A stretch of DNA of 64,000 nucleotides from Lycocorax pyrrhopterus obiensis (taxonomy: Eukaryota > Chordata > Aves > Passeriformes > Paradisaeidae). Of this stretch, positions 25,611-37,432 are shown piece by piece (within the stretch, counting starts at the first letter, position 1; the number at the start of each line of letters is the position of its first letter). The DNA lies in contig JACSVZ010000007.1 in NCBI GenBank assembly GCA_014706295.1, positions 58,480,975 through 58,544,974 on the forward strand, in the 5' to 3' direction. The position numbers were made by a program, and so were the translations under genes. A model generated the notes under the pieces. That model was not told the origin of the DNA and ran no database searches. It saw only the letters and a program-made list of their open reading frames with translations.

Positions 25611-27389
25611 CTATGCCAGTGTCTGGTGATCAGTTGTTCAGCTTTGCCAGCATGTCACTTATAATTCAGGGAGCTACAGAATAAGCACCATAAGAAATTA
25701 CTGTAAATTGCTGGTCCATCAACACCTGTCGACACACTATCTATGTAAGACGTCTAGAACTGAGAGAGGAAAATGGAAAAAGCACTTCTACCCATTGAGA
25801 ATACCACCAGAAATCCAGAAATGATGGACAAATTGCACATATTCCTGCAGAGATCTGGAAAGCTTTTATTCGATTGCTAAACCTTAGATAAAAATAAGAA
25901 CACAGAACCTTGGAACACAAGTATCTTTCTGAAGTGCACACGTTCTGGTTACAGCTGTCAACAGACCTGGGGAAAAAAAGGTACAAAACAACCTGCAATC
26001 AAAAATCTCAAATAACCTGGCCCAAATTTCTATCACATCCTTAGCATTAGTATGACCAGGTGAGAAAACTGAAGGGAGGAGAATTTGGGGAGAATTGTGT
26101 TTTGAATAATGAAAATGATAGGCCTAAATCTTGCAGTAGCAGCCCATGGCAGACAACCATCTCAAATGCTTTGCTCCAGAAAGGCTGTGAAGAAATTCTC
26201 TCTGCCCACAACCCAGAGTCATTTTCTCATTCACAGAAATAATAAAAAAAAAAAAGCCGAACAGAGGAGGTGGAATATTATAGGTATGAAATGACTGGGA
26301 ACAGAAACAAGTTAACAAAAGCACTGGTGTCATCTCGAGATGATGCTTTCCCAAAATTCGTCTAAACTCTAAATAAAAACATAACTTGCAGAAAGTTAGC
26401 ATGCCTTTTTGCCCAGTATACATCTTCCCACATCATCACAAGACAGATATTCTTTTAGGATCTCTGAGAAGGAGAAACCTACAAATAGGATGATGGGTTT
26501 AGGAAGAAGGAATTAAATAGGTGCAGATTTTAGACTAAAAGACAACTAAAAAGAAGATTCAAAAATTAATACCAATGTCTTGCTGAATTGAGAGGTCTGA
26601 AAGCAATCAAAGTATAAACGGATAAATACAGTGTAACTGCAAGAAAATAAGCTCAGCAGCAATGTGTATTACCTTATGAAATGATCTCCAGACAAATGTA
26701 GTGGAAATATCAGTGTTGTGGATCTTTGAATGGAGCACAAATTAGGAAGATCCCACTTTGCTTGGTGAGCAGATATTTTAGACACGAGAACAGTGACTGA
26801 AGAGGACTTTACCTTAAAAAATACCTGTGCCAAATAATTTGCTTCAGTGGTGTTGATTTATGCTGCAGACACTTCCAACAGGTTTATTGTCAGCTTCAGT
26901 GTGTGCTAAGAATTGCAGCCCTAACAAGGGCAGTAAATGAATGCGGGTTACCAAAGGCATTTTAAAAGCTGTGGCTGTCACAAACTCCCTGGGCTCAGGG
27001 CACAGACTGTTCCAGCATCCGTCTGGCAGCCTCCAGCCCTCAGCTCAGCCCCTGGGACCCAGGTAAAGCTCCCTGCCACACATTAAATCTTTGGCAAGGA
27101 ACAGACAGTGCCAGAGCCTCACCTCCCAGGTGAGCTGTTCCCTTCACTGACTCTCCTCTTTCCAACCCTGCCCTGGGCAAAGGCTCTCTGCTTTGTGCAA
27201 CTGATTTTCTCACAGACCAGAGGAGATTAAAGGCTTCAAACAACCCATTTGCAACAAAATGCAGATTACTGGTAGATCACAGCACCAGAGAAGTCACCGG
27301 TAGGAGATGGTACTTGTAACAGTGAGATTCTCCCAGGCATGGAGGGAAATAATCTCTGGTGGGTAAGTGCTAGATACTGGATAGGATTG

Positions 27390-27990
27390 TAACATGTGTC
27401 GCAAAATAATTGGTGCTAAAAATTAAGACTATAGCATTTTTACCAAAGCCAAGAGAAAAATACAAATACCAAAGACATGAAGCTGTCTCCAAAAAGGTGT
27501 ACTTCAAGGGATTTTTCATCTGGCAAAAACTCCAGCGATATGCCTTCGATATGCATATACAATAAGATAATATTCGTCTCCAAAGAAGTTTATTCCGAAG
27601 GATTTTTCGTCTGGCAAAGACTCCAGTGATATGCATTCAATATGCATATACGATAATATTCGTCACCAAAGAAGCTTATTCAAAATCATAAAGAAAAGAT
27701 ATTCATCTACTTGTTCCAGGAACTTTCAGATGCAGCAGTAAGCTAAAAGATAAGATTAACAGAGCCCCAAAATGTATAAAAAGGTACCCCATGGAACAGC
27801 GTTTGTGAACTAGAGGGGTTCGGAGCGGACACAGCCCGAATCCAGTTCACCCGGTGTCGATCGCCTGGCTCGGCACTGCTTTGCTTGTGGCTTTTTCAAA
27901 ATTTATACTCTGATAATTTAATAAATTCTCTTTAATTATTAAATTGGCTGTTTCGTTTATGACACGGTTTTAACCTGTCATTTATTTATA
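27390..27990 (+). mobile_element. Solo LTR of an endogenous retrovirus (edges approximate)
   Basis: It shows LTR architecture: an enhancer-like tandem repeat (27485-27661), a TATA box TATAAAAAGG (27775-27784), a GC- and CpG-rich leader (about 27816-27880) and an AATAAA signal (27920-27925). Possible ends are TGTGTC near 27395 and GACAC near 27960, which are inverted copies, but I could not find a target-site duplication or primer-binding site. No gag, pol or env coding sequence is adjacent, so it is best called a solo LTR. It is antisense to SYT16. Confidence 0.7.
27485..27683 (+). repeat. Tandem repeat in LTR U3 (91 + 86 bases + partial)
   Basis: Unit 1 is 27485-27575, unit 2 is 27576-27661, and a partial third starts at 27662. 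Both full units carry GGATTTTTC, TCTGGCAAA and an ATATGCATAT core, and end in ATAATATTC. Such duplicated U3 blocks usually act as retroviral enhancers. Confidence 0.9.
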
Positions 27991-28521
27991 GGCAAGGGCA
28001 AATGAACCTCTCGTTTTTGATGAAAGGCGAACTTCACAGTGCTCTCCCTCTGCCTCAGCAGCAAGATCCATGACAGCAGTAGCCCTGAGAGGGATGCAGG
28101 CATCCAGGAGTGATGGCTAACCAATGGAGATAAAACATAGGGGTGCTGAAATGAAGTGCTGATCTGTTCTAAAAATCAACAGAACATAGCCTTGTGATAT
28201 TTGCATAGGGAATAATTAGCTCCTCTTGTTATTAGATTTTGGAGCTAACACCTGATTTGTCCAACAGCGCTATCCCACTTCTGGGTGCTGTGGCTGGCTA
28301 CACCACACTCAGGCAAACATCACGGGGAGGTTGGTACCACAACCATAAAGATGGAGGGAGTTTTCAAGGCAGGATTTTGCTTTAGTAAGGGAAGTAAAGC
28401 AGTGATCTACAGCCACCTGCAGAGCTTGGATGTGGTCACTCAGTCATCTGAAGCAGCAGATAGAACTTGAACGTGAACTTTCCTATACCAAGCGGTTGCC
28501 TGTAGTCTGGGGGAAAATATG

Positions 28522-28546
28522 ACACACACACACACACGTACACACA
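28522..28546. repeat. (CA)n microsatellite
   Basis: Eight AC units followed by an interrupted GTACACACA tail. Confidence 0.9.
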
Positions 28547-28698
28547 TCCACAACTATGGATGCTGAAAAAGCTCTAGCAGAGAATTTCTTCAGCTCTCTG
28601 CAGCATTTTTGTGAGAGTTCTGTCTTTCCCATGCAAGTAACTCAAAACAATGCTACAGTTTCGTAAACTTCTTGCAGCTGCAGGTTGTTTTGCAGAAT

Positions 28699-28924
28699 TG
28701 TTATGGTTCTGACTAGAAAAACATTCAGAGATGGGTGTCTTAAAACTTGACCAATCCCCTTAAGGGGTGGATGGCAAAAAACCAATTACCTTATGCCACT
28801 TAATACACTTTGCAAACTAACATATAAAAGCCTTCTGAGAATTCATTAAAGGCACGTCCATTATCCCTGAGCCTGGACTTTGTGTCGTTTCTCTACTCGT
28901 CCGTGGGGAAAACAGCGACACACA
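28699..28924 (+). mobile_element. Second LTR, different family (edges approximate)
   Basis: It starts TGTTATGG and ends near GCGACACA, about 226 bases. It contains a TATA box (TATAAAAG, 28823-28830), an ATTAAA polyadenylation signal (28845-28850), then GGACTTTGTGTCGTTTCTCT and GGGGAAAACAGCGACACA, a layout seen in bird ERV LTRs. No target-site duplication was found and no internal viral genes follow. Confidence 0.6.
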
Positions 28925-31900
28925 ACTCCCCCCAAGACCTGGACATTTGTCTGGATTGAGTCCTAAGAACCCCAACAAGTGGTTTGATTTCAGTTTATAG
29001 ACAATAAACAGACACTGATGTGTATTTCACCAAAAAATCTGAACCACTTTGCAGTAACACCTGCAACTCACATGTGCAACTTGCAAACCAGTGCCTACAT
29101 AACCTCTACATGCAAAAACAATGTCTTTTCCAGGGTGCCTGACTCTGTTTCACCTTTGCTTTGCTTTTCCTACCATCCCATCCCTCTTACTGAAGACTTC
29201 ACAGTCAGTGATATGCTGAACAACTGGAGTTCAGCTGAATTATAAATGGTTTATTTTTGTTCTTGCAGCAGATGGATAAAATGTGTAACAAGCTGCAGAC
29301 AAGTTTAGGCGGGCAACGATTTTACAAACTCACCAGAGGATCAAAGGGGGCTGAGCTGTGTTACAGGCTTGCTGTTTCCCAGGAGCTCTCTCCATTAATT
29401 AGGAGACACTGCTCTAACAGCATGTTTATGATATATTTCACAACATGGCCTTTTCAATATAAAGGATTTTTACTTTTGATTTCTCTAACAGTTTTGACTT
29501 GCATTACAAGAAAAAAAAAACTAAAAGAACTGAGAAAAGCATAAAATGTGTGGGAAATAAAAAAAAAATCCATTTCTTTTTAAAAGTATTCATCAAACAA
29601 GAGAGAGGAAAAAAAGCAGTTTAGCAAATTCACTTCAAGTTCCATCTTCTGAAACCACCCTTAAGAATTTTCACACCAAATCACAGGCTAAATTCAAAGT
29701 TGTAAAGGGTTTTTTTTCCTCTCCTGGAAAATCAGATAGCTAAAGGGATCAATGCTAAGCCTCTCACAGAAGCCATCATAACCTTTACTACAATCTATAT
29801 TCCCTTGTCTTGATAGGATCATTATTCCTGAGTAACATTCCCATTGAGAGGTACAATTACTGTATTGCTAAAAAAAGTAGGCTCTTACCAGAATTTCAAA
29901 CACTACCACAATGCAGAAGTTTATAATATTACCAAAGTGTCTTTCAATCTTCTTGATATGTAGGTTCCTAAAAAAAGTGCCATCAGGTGTGCATTTCTTA
30001 ATATTTCCCTTATTCAAGCTGCTGCAGAGTGTAGGCACAAACTTCCTTTTCTTCAGGCACTTTTTGTGTGGCCCTAGGAAAAGTTCTCTACCAAACTCCT
30101 CCCTTACAGGCAGAACACAGGTTGAAAATGGATCATATCCATGAACAGGAGCTTTATTTGTGTGGACATCAAAGAAGACCAGTGTGACTGACCCAGCACG
30201 AAGCTCTGCTCCAAGTTTAGGGGGAAAAAACCTAAAACAAGGTGTGAATCTGAGCTGATGCCCAGAACATCAAGGATCTGTGCAAAAGGTAAGGCCATTT
30301 TGCTTTCCATGGAAGGGGGAAATAAGGAAGGCTTGGGGGGATAAGATTTTATGAGCTGCTGAAAACTGTAATGAGCCTGATCCTCGTTTCAGACCAGAAT
30401 CCAATTAGCACACATTTAAAATAGCAGAGAGGAGGTTAGAAATGTATTCAGATGAAGGCAGGCAGCAGCAACGCTGGGCCAAGAAATCCTCTATCCTAGT
30501 TCTGGGAACAATCTGGACTCTTTGCTCCACTTGCAGTTGCCAGAATTGTATCTAACAAGATGCTAGCAAAGCCCTTGCACTCTCACCAAACACTACTATG
30601 ACGAAAATGCATTTCCAGCTGAAGTTGTCGCAGTGCCAATCCCAACCTGTGCACTTGAAGCTGTTCAGAGGGTTGGAGCCTCCTGCAGAAGTGTTATGAG
30701 GTAAGTTCACAGACAGTGCCCAAGGCTCACATCAGCTGTGAGCATCACTACTGACCGAACTTCCCCAAGATAAAAACAAAACAAAAATACTGAACATCTG
30801 GTACCTTTTTGGCCTATGTGCTATAAAAATGCTATTTATATGGTTGAATTTAACACACACGCACAAAAAGAGAAGACAGAGGCACTTTCCAAGTGATTAT
30901 GTGTTCAGTGATAATAGTTTTCAGCTGGTGAATCAGAAACTCCAGGGCATTCAAGGAAAAATCTAATGGTTTATGCCAATAAATTAGACACATCTCATTG
31001 GAAACGTTCATGGGTTACAAATCAACACAGTAATAAAGGCACTGCTGCGGAGCATTGGTCGTGCAAGCCCCAGAATGGTGAAGAGAAAACAAAGATGAGC
31101 TCAGGCAGACAGCAATGTACCCGGCTGCACGGGGCTCAGCCCACGCACAGGAAGCCTGCAGACTTATTTCTCACTTCCAAATCATCTCATGTCTTTGCAG
31201 GCAGCTCGCTAGTGATGCTGTGCCAAATTAGTTGTAAAAATTGATACCCAAATGACAAAAGTGGTTTTGATCAGGATATTTAGCCCCACGTTGTCTCCTC
31301 CTTTCTTTTCATCCCTTTGTTCATGCTCTCCTTTTGTCAATAACAATGGCAACAATTACTGATCCTCACAGCTTCAGTGGGACGGGGAGAAGAGGAAAGA
31401 GGTAGAAGAAAAAAAGGAATTATGCAAATGTGACATTTATCGTTCAAAATTGTGGAGCCTTTTTCAAAAAAAACCAGGTCTCTCCATCATACAGAGTACG
31501 TGATGACAAATTCAAGCAAAAAAAAATGTTCCTGGAAGATCAGCATTCAAATATTGTACTCAGAAGCTCCAACAGCAGTGGGGCTGAGGAGCTGATGGTG
31601 ATTTCCTATGCTGACCTCTTCACACCTTTGTTTTTGCCTAGGCTGTGAGAATTACTGAAATCAGAGGTGCGTTCATCTCATGTAAGTCCAGGGCACCCAG
31701 AAAGCAGGAGATCTGTGAATTCATAGATAGATATTATTGCCACCAAAATATTAATACTAAACCTGGAGGAATTTTCAAGAGAGAGAAAATGTCTACACCT
31801 CCTTGGCCATAATATTTGGTTTGCATATTCAGGAGAGTCAGATTCTGACTTGGCACTGGTGTTAAATCCAGAGTCACTCCACCGAAGGCAGTCACATCCT

Positions 31901-33344
31901 CCAAATCAAAATAAAGCCCTTTGCATTTAAAGAGCCACTTGTCACCAGAGGCACAAAAAAGCCCCTAACTGTTCTATGCCAAGTGGTTGTACAAAAAGCA
32001 GCAATGAATAACTTCATTTATACTTCTCCAGCCGAGGGTTACATAAAGGGCACAAAGAAATTCACAAATCATTGGCGTATTAGAAAAGTGGTGTTAGTAG
32101 AGGCAACTGTGCTCTCTCAGGCTAAAAGAGTGAGAAACATCTGTAATTACTGGATTAGGGGAATGAAAGAAGAAACCTGCAGTCAGAAATTACAGCACAT
32201 TCTGTAATTGAGCTGCTGCCATTCGCCGGCTTGCATGAAGACAGAAGAGCCAAAAGGAAATCACAAGTTCAAAAGGCTGGAGAAACACCGATTTACACCA
32301 CCACTCGAACCCACCCACCTGTGCTGTCAAGCTGTTCCCTAGAGCAGACCCCACAGACTCCACCCTGCCTGCAATTGTGCTACCCAGCCTGCAGCAAGTG
32401 AACAAGCCAGGGTCAATCAGAGCAATTACTTGCATGGAAATTAGCAGTGGGGGAGCATGTCTAGCTGCTTAACAAAATGAAGATATTTTAGAAACATTTA
32501 GAGGAGTCACCCAGTTCCTGTTACTCCTTCCCCCACGCACACGCTCCATCCTTGCAGAGCCTGTGGGAATTGCTCTGTGTGGACCACCACGAGCAGCTCA
32601 GACAGAGCTGCTGGGGAGACAAAAATGCAGTGGATGTTTCCGGGTCATCCATCTGTGTGTGCACAAGTGGCTGAGTCTGTAGCGCCCATCTCCTCTCACT
32701 TCTAAGGCAACCACCAGCCCAGCCAGAAATGCTGGGAGGCTGAGGGGTCACTGGGAAAACTAGACCTAGACTCAAAGGGTTTAAAGGAATTTGGAGGTAG
32801 AGATCTGAGCAGGCAGCTGTCACTACTGACTTGGGAACTGCTCCCTCAGCTACTCCTTCGTTTAACTCAGCCTTGTTGCAAACCAAGCTCTCCAACATCT
32901 AGGGCAGGCATCAGTGGCAGCAACCACGCTGTCCCATGGCCAGTCACACTTCCTATGTGCCTCTACTGAAGCAGTTGAGAGAAAAAGCAATTTAGAAGAG
33001 CAGCTTCATTTGGGCACTGAGAAACTTTCCTTTCACAAGCTTCTCTCCTGCCTGCCACCGGTTGGTGAAGGAATCTGAGCTACATACCTCAGCTGGGTGA
33101 CAGGAATAACCTCAGGTCCACTTTCAATCTGCCCTTGCTGAGGACAGTGGAGATACTGGGTACTCAGCATCAGAGTTAAAAGGACCAACCACAGTTGTAC
33201 TTCTTGGAAGAAGTACACCCCTGGGTTTTCCACAACTTTGGAGGAAGCCAGACTGGTGCTGTCACGCCCACCCAGGTTTCTTGTTTCTAAACATGAATCT
33301 CTGCCTCTGCTGCATATGACAGTCCCACTTACCACATGTGACGG

Positions 33345-33368
33345 GGCCCCAGGGCCCGCCCGGGCCCA
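33345..33368. repeat. GC-rich palindrome
   Basis: GGGCCCGCCCGGGCCC with flanking GGGGCCCC-like sequence, able to form a hairpin on either strand. It is isolated in otherwise AT-rich intron. Function unknown. Confidence 0.6.
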
Positions 33369-35639
33369 GGGCAGCACTGACAGTGAAAGGCAGCACCCAG
33401 GCAGCACTGCTAACATTCCAGCCCTTGGTGAGTGTTATAGGTGTTGATGCTTTCCTTAAAGCCTCAGCTATGAGAGATGAGTGGTTTATATAAGAACTGC
33501 ATCTCCATTTATTTATTTTAAGTGTGCAGCTAGCCCCAAAGGCTGGAACAGTGGCTGTGCAGAACAGCTTGAGAACATGAAATGAAAGCGCTCTTGAGGC
33601 TGATAAAACAGAAGGAATAATGAAAAAGAAATCTTTCTTCAAACCTCATCATATTTATGCTGTTTTCACATATCAAGAGTACATCTTTAACAAGTGTTCA
33701 AAGCAAGGCACAACTGGAATATTTTCATGTAAAGCACAGTGTACTAAGCTACAATTTCTTTCCCAGTCTCAGGTTATGTCATTATGAAAAGATTACGGTG
33801 TAGAACAAAGAGGACCCTTCACTTTCTTGAGCCACAGTGCTGAATCATATGGTTGGTTACAGCTCTTCACAAAAAGGTTTGCCCAGCACTGTCACGTGTA
33901 CCTGCGACATTCACTTCACCCACAAACTGTTGAAGTAAAGGGCTCCCCAGCACTATAAACACCGTGCACAGGAACATCACCACCTCCTCTTGATCCCAAA
34001 ATCCACTCTACAGACAGGGGCACCAAACCATCGCAGCATCAAATGGTCTCACATGAGACCTCACTGACTTCTCTCAAGCCTCTGCTCAAGGGAAGGTCCT
34101 CCTTCCCTGTATGGAGAGATGATTCAAGGAGCAATTTCTCACACATCAACACTCTCCCAGGGCCTGAAAGATCACCAGTGCTGTGAAGAATCACTCCAGC
34201 TGGTTCTAACAGTGTAGCAGTTAATCTTTCCCTTGCTAAAGAATTCTGCACACGACTTATATTAAGGCTCTACATCCCTCCAGAAAGACCAGGACTGCTT
34301 CATGCCACCACCTCTTCCTTCTGCACATGCTTGGGCACAGCCAAGCAAGCTTGATATGCTCTGCGCTACCTTCCTACCAGCTACGTGGTTACCAGCTTCT
34401 CTACCTTTGCAGCCTGCTCTGAGCCCTCCCCTGCAGTGCCAAGTACATCCTAAATACAGGCTGGCTGTGTCCAGATGAGCTCCAGCACTCCCAGTGAAGG
34501 GACTCCTGCAGCTGCATGAAAAGCAACCAGGGCAGCACATCCCTGCTCAGGAGATGGACTCATCTCTATGGTCAACGAACCAGTCAGGAACAGGATCCAC
34601 AGAATGCTGAAGCACCAAAAATCTGCAATCCATTTTGTCGCAGTAACTAAGAGTCTTTGTCCTGAAGTCTTCTAAAAGATTTTTCAATGAAATCTTCATT
34701 TTCACAATGATCTTTTCCTTATCTTTGTCCCTTCATAGAGACACAAACTGTGCAATTAAAATTAAATCAGGAACAAACCAGGCAGATGTATCCTAGAGCC
34801 ATGATGACGGGAACACCTAGTCCATTCTGTCACTTGCCTTGTTCTGAGGTCAGGCTCTATACAGGAAAGCAAAAACAACAACAACAAAGAGGCTCTGACA
34901 TTCTACAGTACATTTTCTAAATGTCACCCTGCGTACCTGCAAAGTAGACAGATTTGCTCATGTTTCTCTACCAACTATCTTCTTCATTGGTAGATAACTC
35001 GAAACTCAACTGGATCCAAGGGCAAGAGGAGCAGCTCATGCACTGAAACCCATACACCCCTTCCCAGGCCACAGCCTTCATTTATCTGTGCTGTTGCATG
35101 TGGGGGTTCACCCTCTTGCAGATGCTACAGTGACGCAAAATGCCTTCTCTCCTATTTAGATCGATATGTTCTAAGCACTCTTAATTCCAGAGGTGGAGAA
35201 TCAAAAAGCTTTCCCCGGTTTGAGAGCTTAGAACTGGGAAGAACAACCATTAGCGGGCCGCATGTTGAATACCAGAGTATTGAAATCAGGATCTCCTTGC
35301 CACATACACAGCTCACCAGAAAAAAAGTTGAAAAGAGGAAAAGTGAATGCTAACCAACAAATTTCATGCTGCAAACACTCCCCATCCTGCTCCTTCCTAC
35401 CCAGCAAAGCCAGATTCTGAATTTGAAGCAAACTCTTGCTTGTCAACACTCCTCTTGGGAGAGCTCCCTCACCGTGCTGGAAACAGCCTTCCCTGGCTTC
35501 CCTGCCCAAGCTCAGCCTCCAGGTTTCTACATTCGCCATATGACACACTGTGTTAGCCCAGGCTTTAATATATTCCCTCATGCTGCTGTCCTTTAAAAGC
35601 ACTGGCATTTCCTACACACAGATTCCATATTGACTTTAC

Positions 35640-35905
35640 AAGTACCAAGACGCCACGGTGAAATTTAAACTAAATATAGAGGTGGTATTTTTAAATAACT
35701 CTCAGCTCCGATTCGCCAAGGCGATTTTATTTGAACGGAAAAAAGCAGACTCCAGCTTTAAGCTTCCATTGTAATTAATGATTACAACACATTCCTCTGC
35801 CGTATCAGATTTAGCACCTCATTAATGTATATGGTATTTTTCTTGCACAGCACAGCTGTAGTTAAAGTTGAATTAGTGTTTCCATTATAAGCCCATGTTT
35901 TCAAA
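35640..35905. promoter_or_regulatory. Candidate conserved non-coding element
   Basis: This AT-rich stretch has isolated CpGs (ATTCGCCAAGGCGATTTTAT), a near-palindromic homeodomain-type site (TTGTAATTAATGATTACAA), CATTAATG and several TTTAAA/TAAT cores, with no repeat signature. The composition is like that of developmental enhancers in gene-poor intervals. This is judged by eye only. Confidence 0.3.
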
Positions 35906-37252
35906 GGTTTATCACTCAGACACATGAGATATAGTCTGAAATGAAAATTGCCATCGAGAGTGTCAGCTGGGAAGCAATTTCTTGTCCTTCAAAATCTGGA
36001 AGCAACAAACACCAAAAAAAAAAGCAAGCCACTCTGTTTATTAATAATTCACATTTTAAAAAGCATTGCAAATACATGTTTACATGATAGCCTGTGACAG
36101 CTCCATAGAATGTCAACACCCACACGCTCCTGGGAGATGTGTCATCTTAAAAACCGAAATAAAAGCCACATTTTTACACCACTTGATGGGAGGCGAAGAG
36201 AAGGGGAAAAAGACTTAAAAATAATATCGATGAGGGAAACTTATTAAAAAAACCCCATAGTCTTTGTTTAGAAACACTGAAGTTAGGACTTTCAGTCGAG
36301 AGGGGCGTGGGTGGGAATCGTTTCAAGCACCATTTGTACTTGTACCTTTTTCGTGCCTGTCCCTGGCTCACTAATACATTTAGCAAGAATTGGTCCTGCT
36401 GAGTTCCTGCCACAGATGGCATCCAAGCCTTCAACTGTCCATGAGTCCTGGAGTCTTAAAGTACGACCAGATCACGTCCTTTGCAGCAGCCGTGCTGAGG
36501 CACAAGGCAAAATGAACACCAAGACAGCCTTGTACGAACTCTACGCTTTGGGATTGTGTCCTTCTGCCATTAGCTTTAAGACTGAACCATAGAAAAGCAG
36601 ACCTTTCAATTGGGAGGCTTCTGAGGCCTCTTCTTGGCCGATTATCTCAGTGGTTATACACTTAAAACATGCAAATTTACAGACAAATACACAAAGAAAT
36701 TACCAAATTCAGAGTTGTCACCATTTCCAGAATGGATGCATTTTTGACGGCTGAGAAAAAGTAATTTTTTTTTTTCTGACATAGTAAAATTCCCAGTTGT
36801 TTTGACTCCGGGACTTATGGGTTTGCCCAAGACCTAATGCTTCCAGAACACAACAAACACATGGAGGAGCATGTAATAGCTACTACAAGAAAACAGGACA
36901 GGCATATCCCTTGTGAGCAGAAAGGCACCATTGTTGGTCAGAAACGCTCACATTTTGTTCCTCACTGGATAAACAAAACACTCCCACAACAGACAGAGCA
37001 GGGAGTGTGCTTTTTTTCCCCAGTGTTGACTTTCATTTTTCAAGACATTACTCCAGACAATAAAGATAATGGGAACACAGTAGCAATTACATACCCTTAT
37101 GACCAAATTTGGGAGGTTACTATCCAAAAACCCTGCTGTTTTCCACACAAGCAACCTGAGAAACAGCAAATGGGCCTGTGTCTGTCCTCCCAGCAATCAA
37201 AGCCTCCACAAGACTCTGTACATCAAAGGCAGTGTAATACTGTGACACTTAC

Positions 37253-37432
37253 CAAGGCCCTCATGAGCTCTGGACTTTTCTTTGCAGTGTTTTCTTCGCC
37301 CTTGTTGTTCCCAGCATGGGAGCCCACCTCTCTCTTCACAGCAGAACTTCTTGTTGATGAAGTGGCAGAGGACTGCAGGGAGGGTAATGAAGCCTCCAGC
37401 TGCAGACAAAAACCCAGCGGCCTCAGGAGTAA
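37253..37432 (-). CDS. SYT16: SYT16 membrane-anchor exon
   Basis: Minus-strand exon of 180 bases, phase 1-1. The acceptor is TTTGACTTTCTCTTCTTAG and the donor is GGCCTTG|GTAAGTGTC. It encodes a split Val, then 59 codons starting TPEAAGFLSAAGGF and ending SRAHEGL. A hydrophobic core (F7-I25 of the exon) is followed by NKKFCC, a basic stop-transfer with two cysteines that could be palmitoylated. The pattern matches, position by position, the SYT14 N-terminus as I recall it (SPEAVGFLSAVG.., YINKKFC, then GG.P). It splices in frame to the exon at 25047-25610 (..EGL-V-LNMASEA). Because the exon is symmetric in phase and the next exon has its own ATG, use of this exon can switch between anchored and soluble SYT16. 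The core holds Gly-Gly, Pro and His, so its strength as a membrane span is uncertain. Confidence 0.85.

Larger units (their letters stand above)
25611..37252 (-). other. SYT16: SYT16 intron between anchor exon and N-terminal exon
   Basis: Intron of about 11.6 kb (donor GTAAGT at 37247-37252, acceptor at 25611-25612). It holds two LTRs of unrelated sequence in plus orientation (about 27390-27990 and 28699-28924), a CA microsatellite (28522-28546), a GC-rich palindrome (33345-33368) and a candidate conserved element (35640-35905). The rest is unannotated unique sequence. If the mammalian-type soluble isoform exists here, its first exon could also lie in this interval, but I did not find a convincing one. 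Confidence 0.75.
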
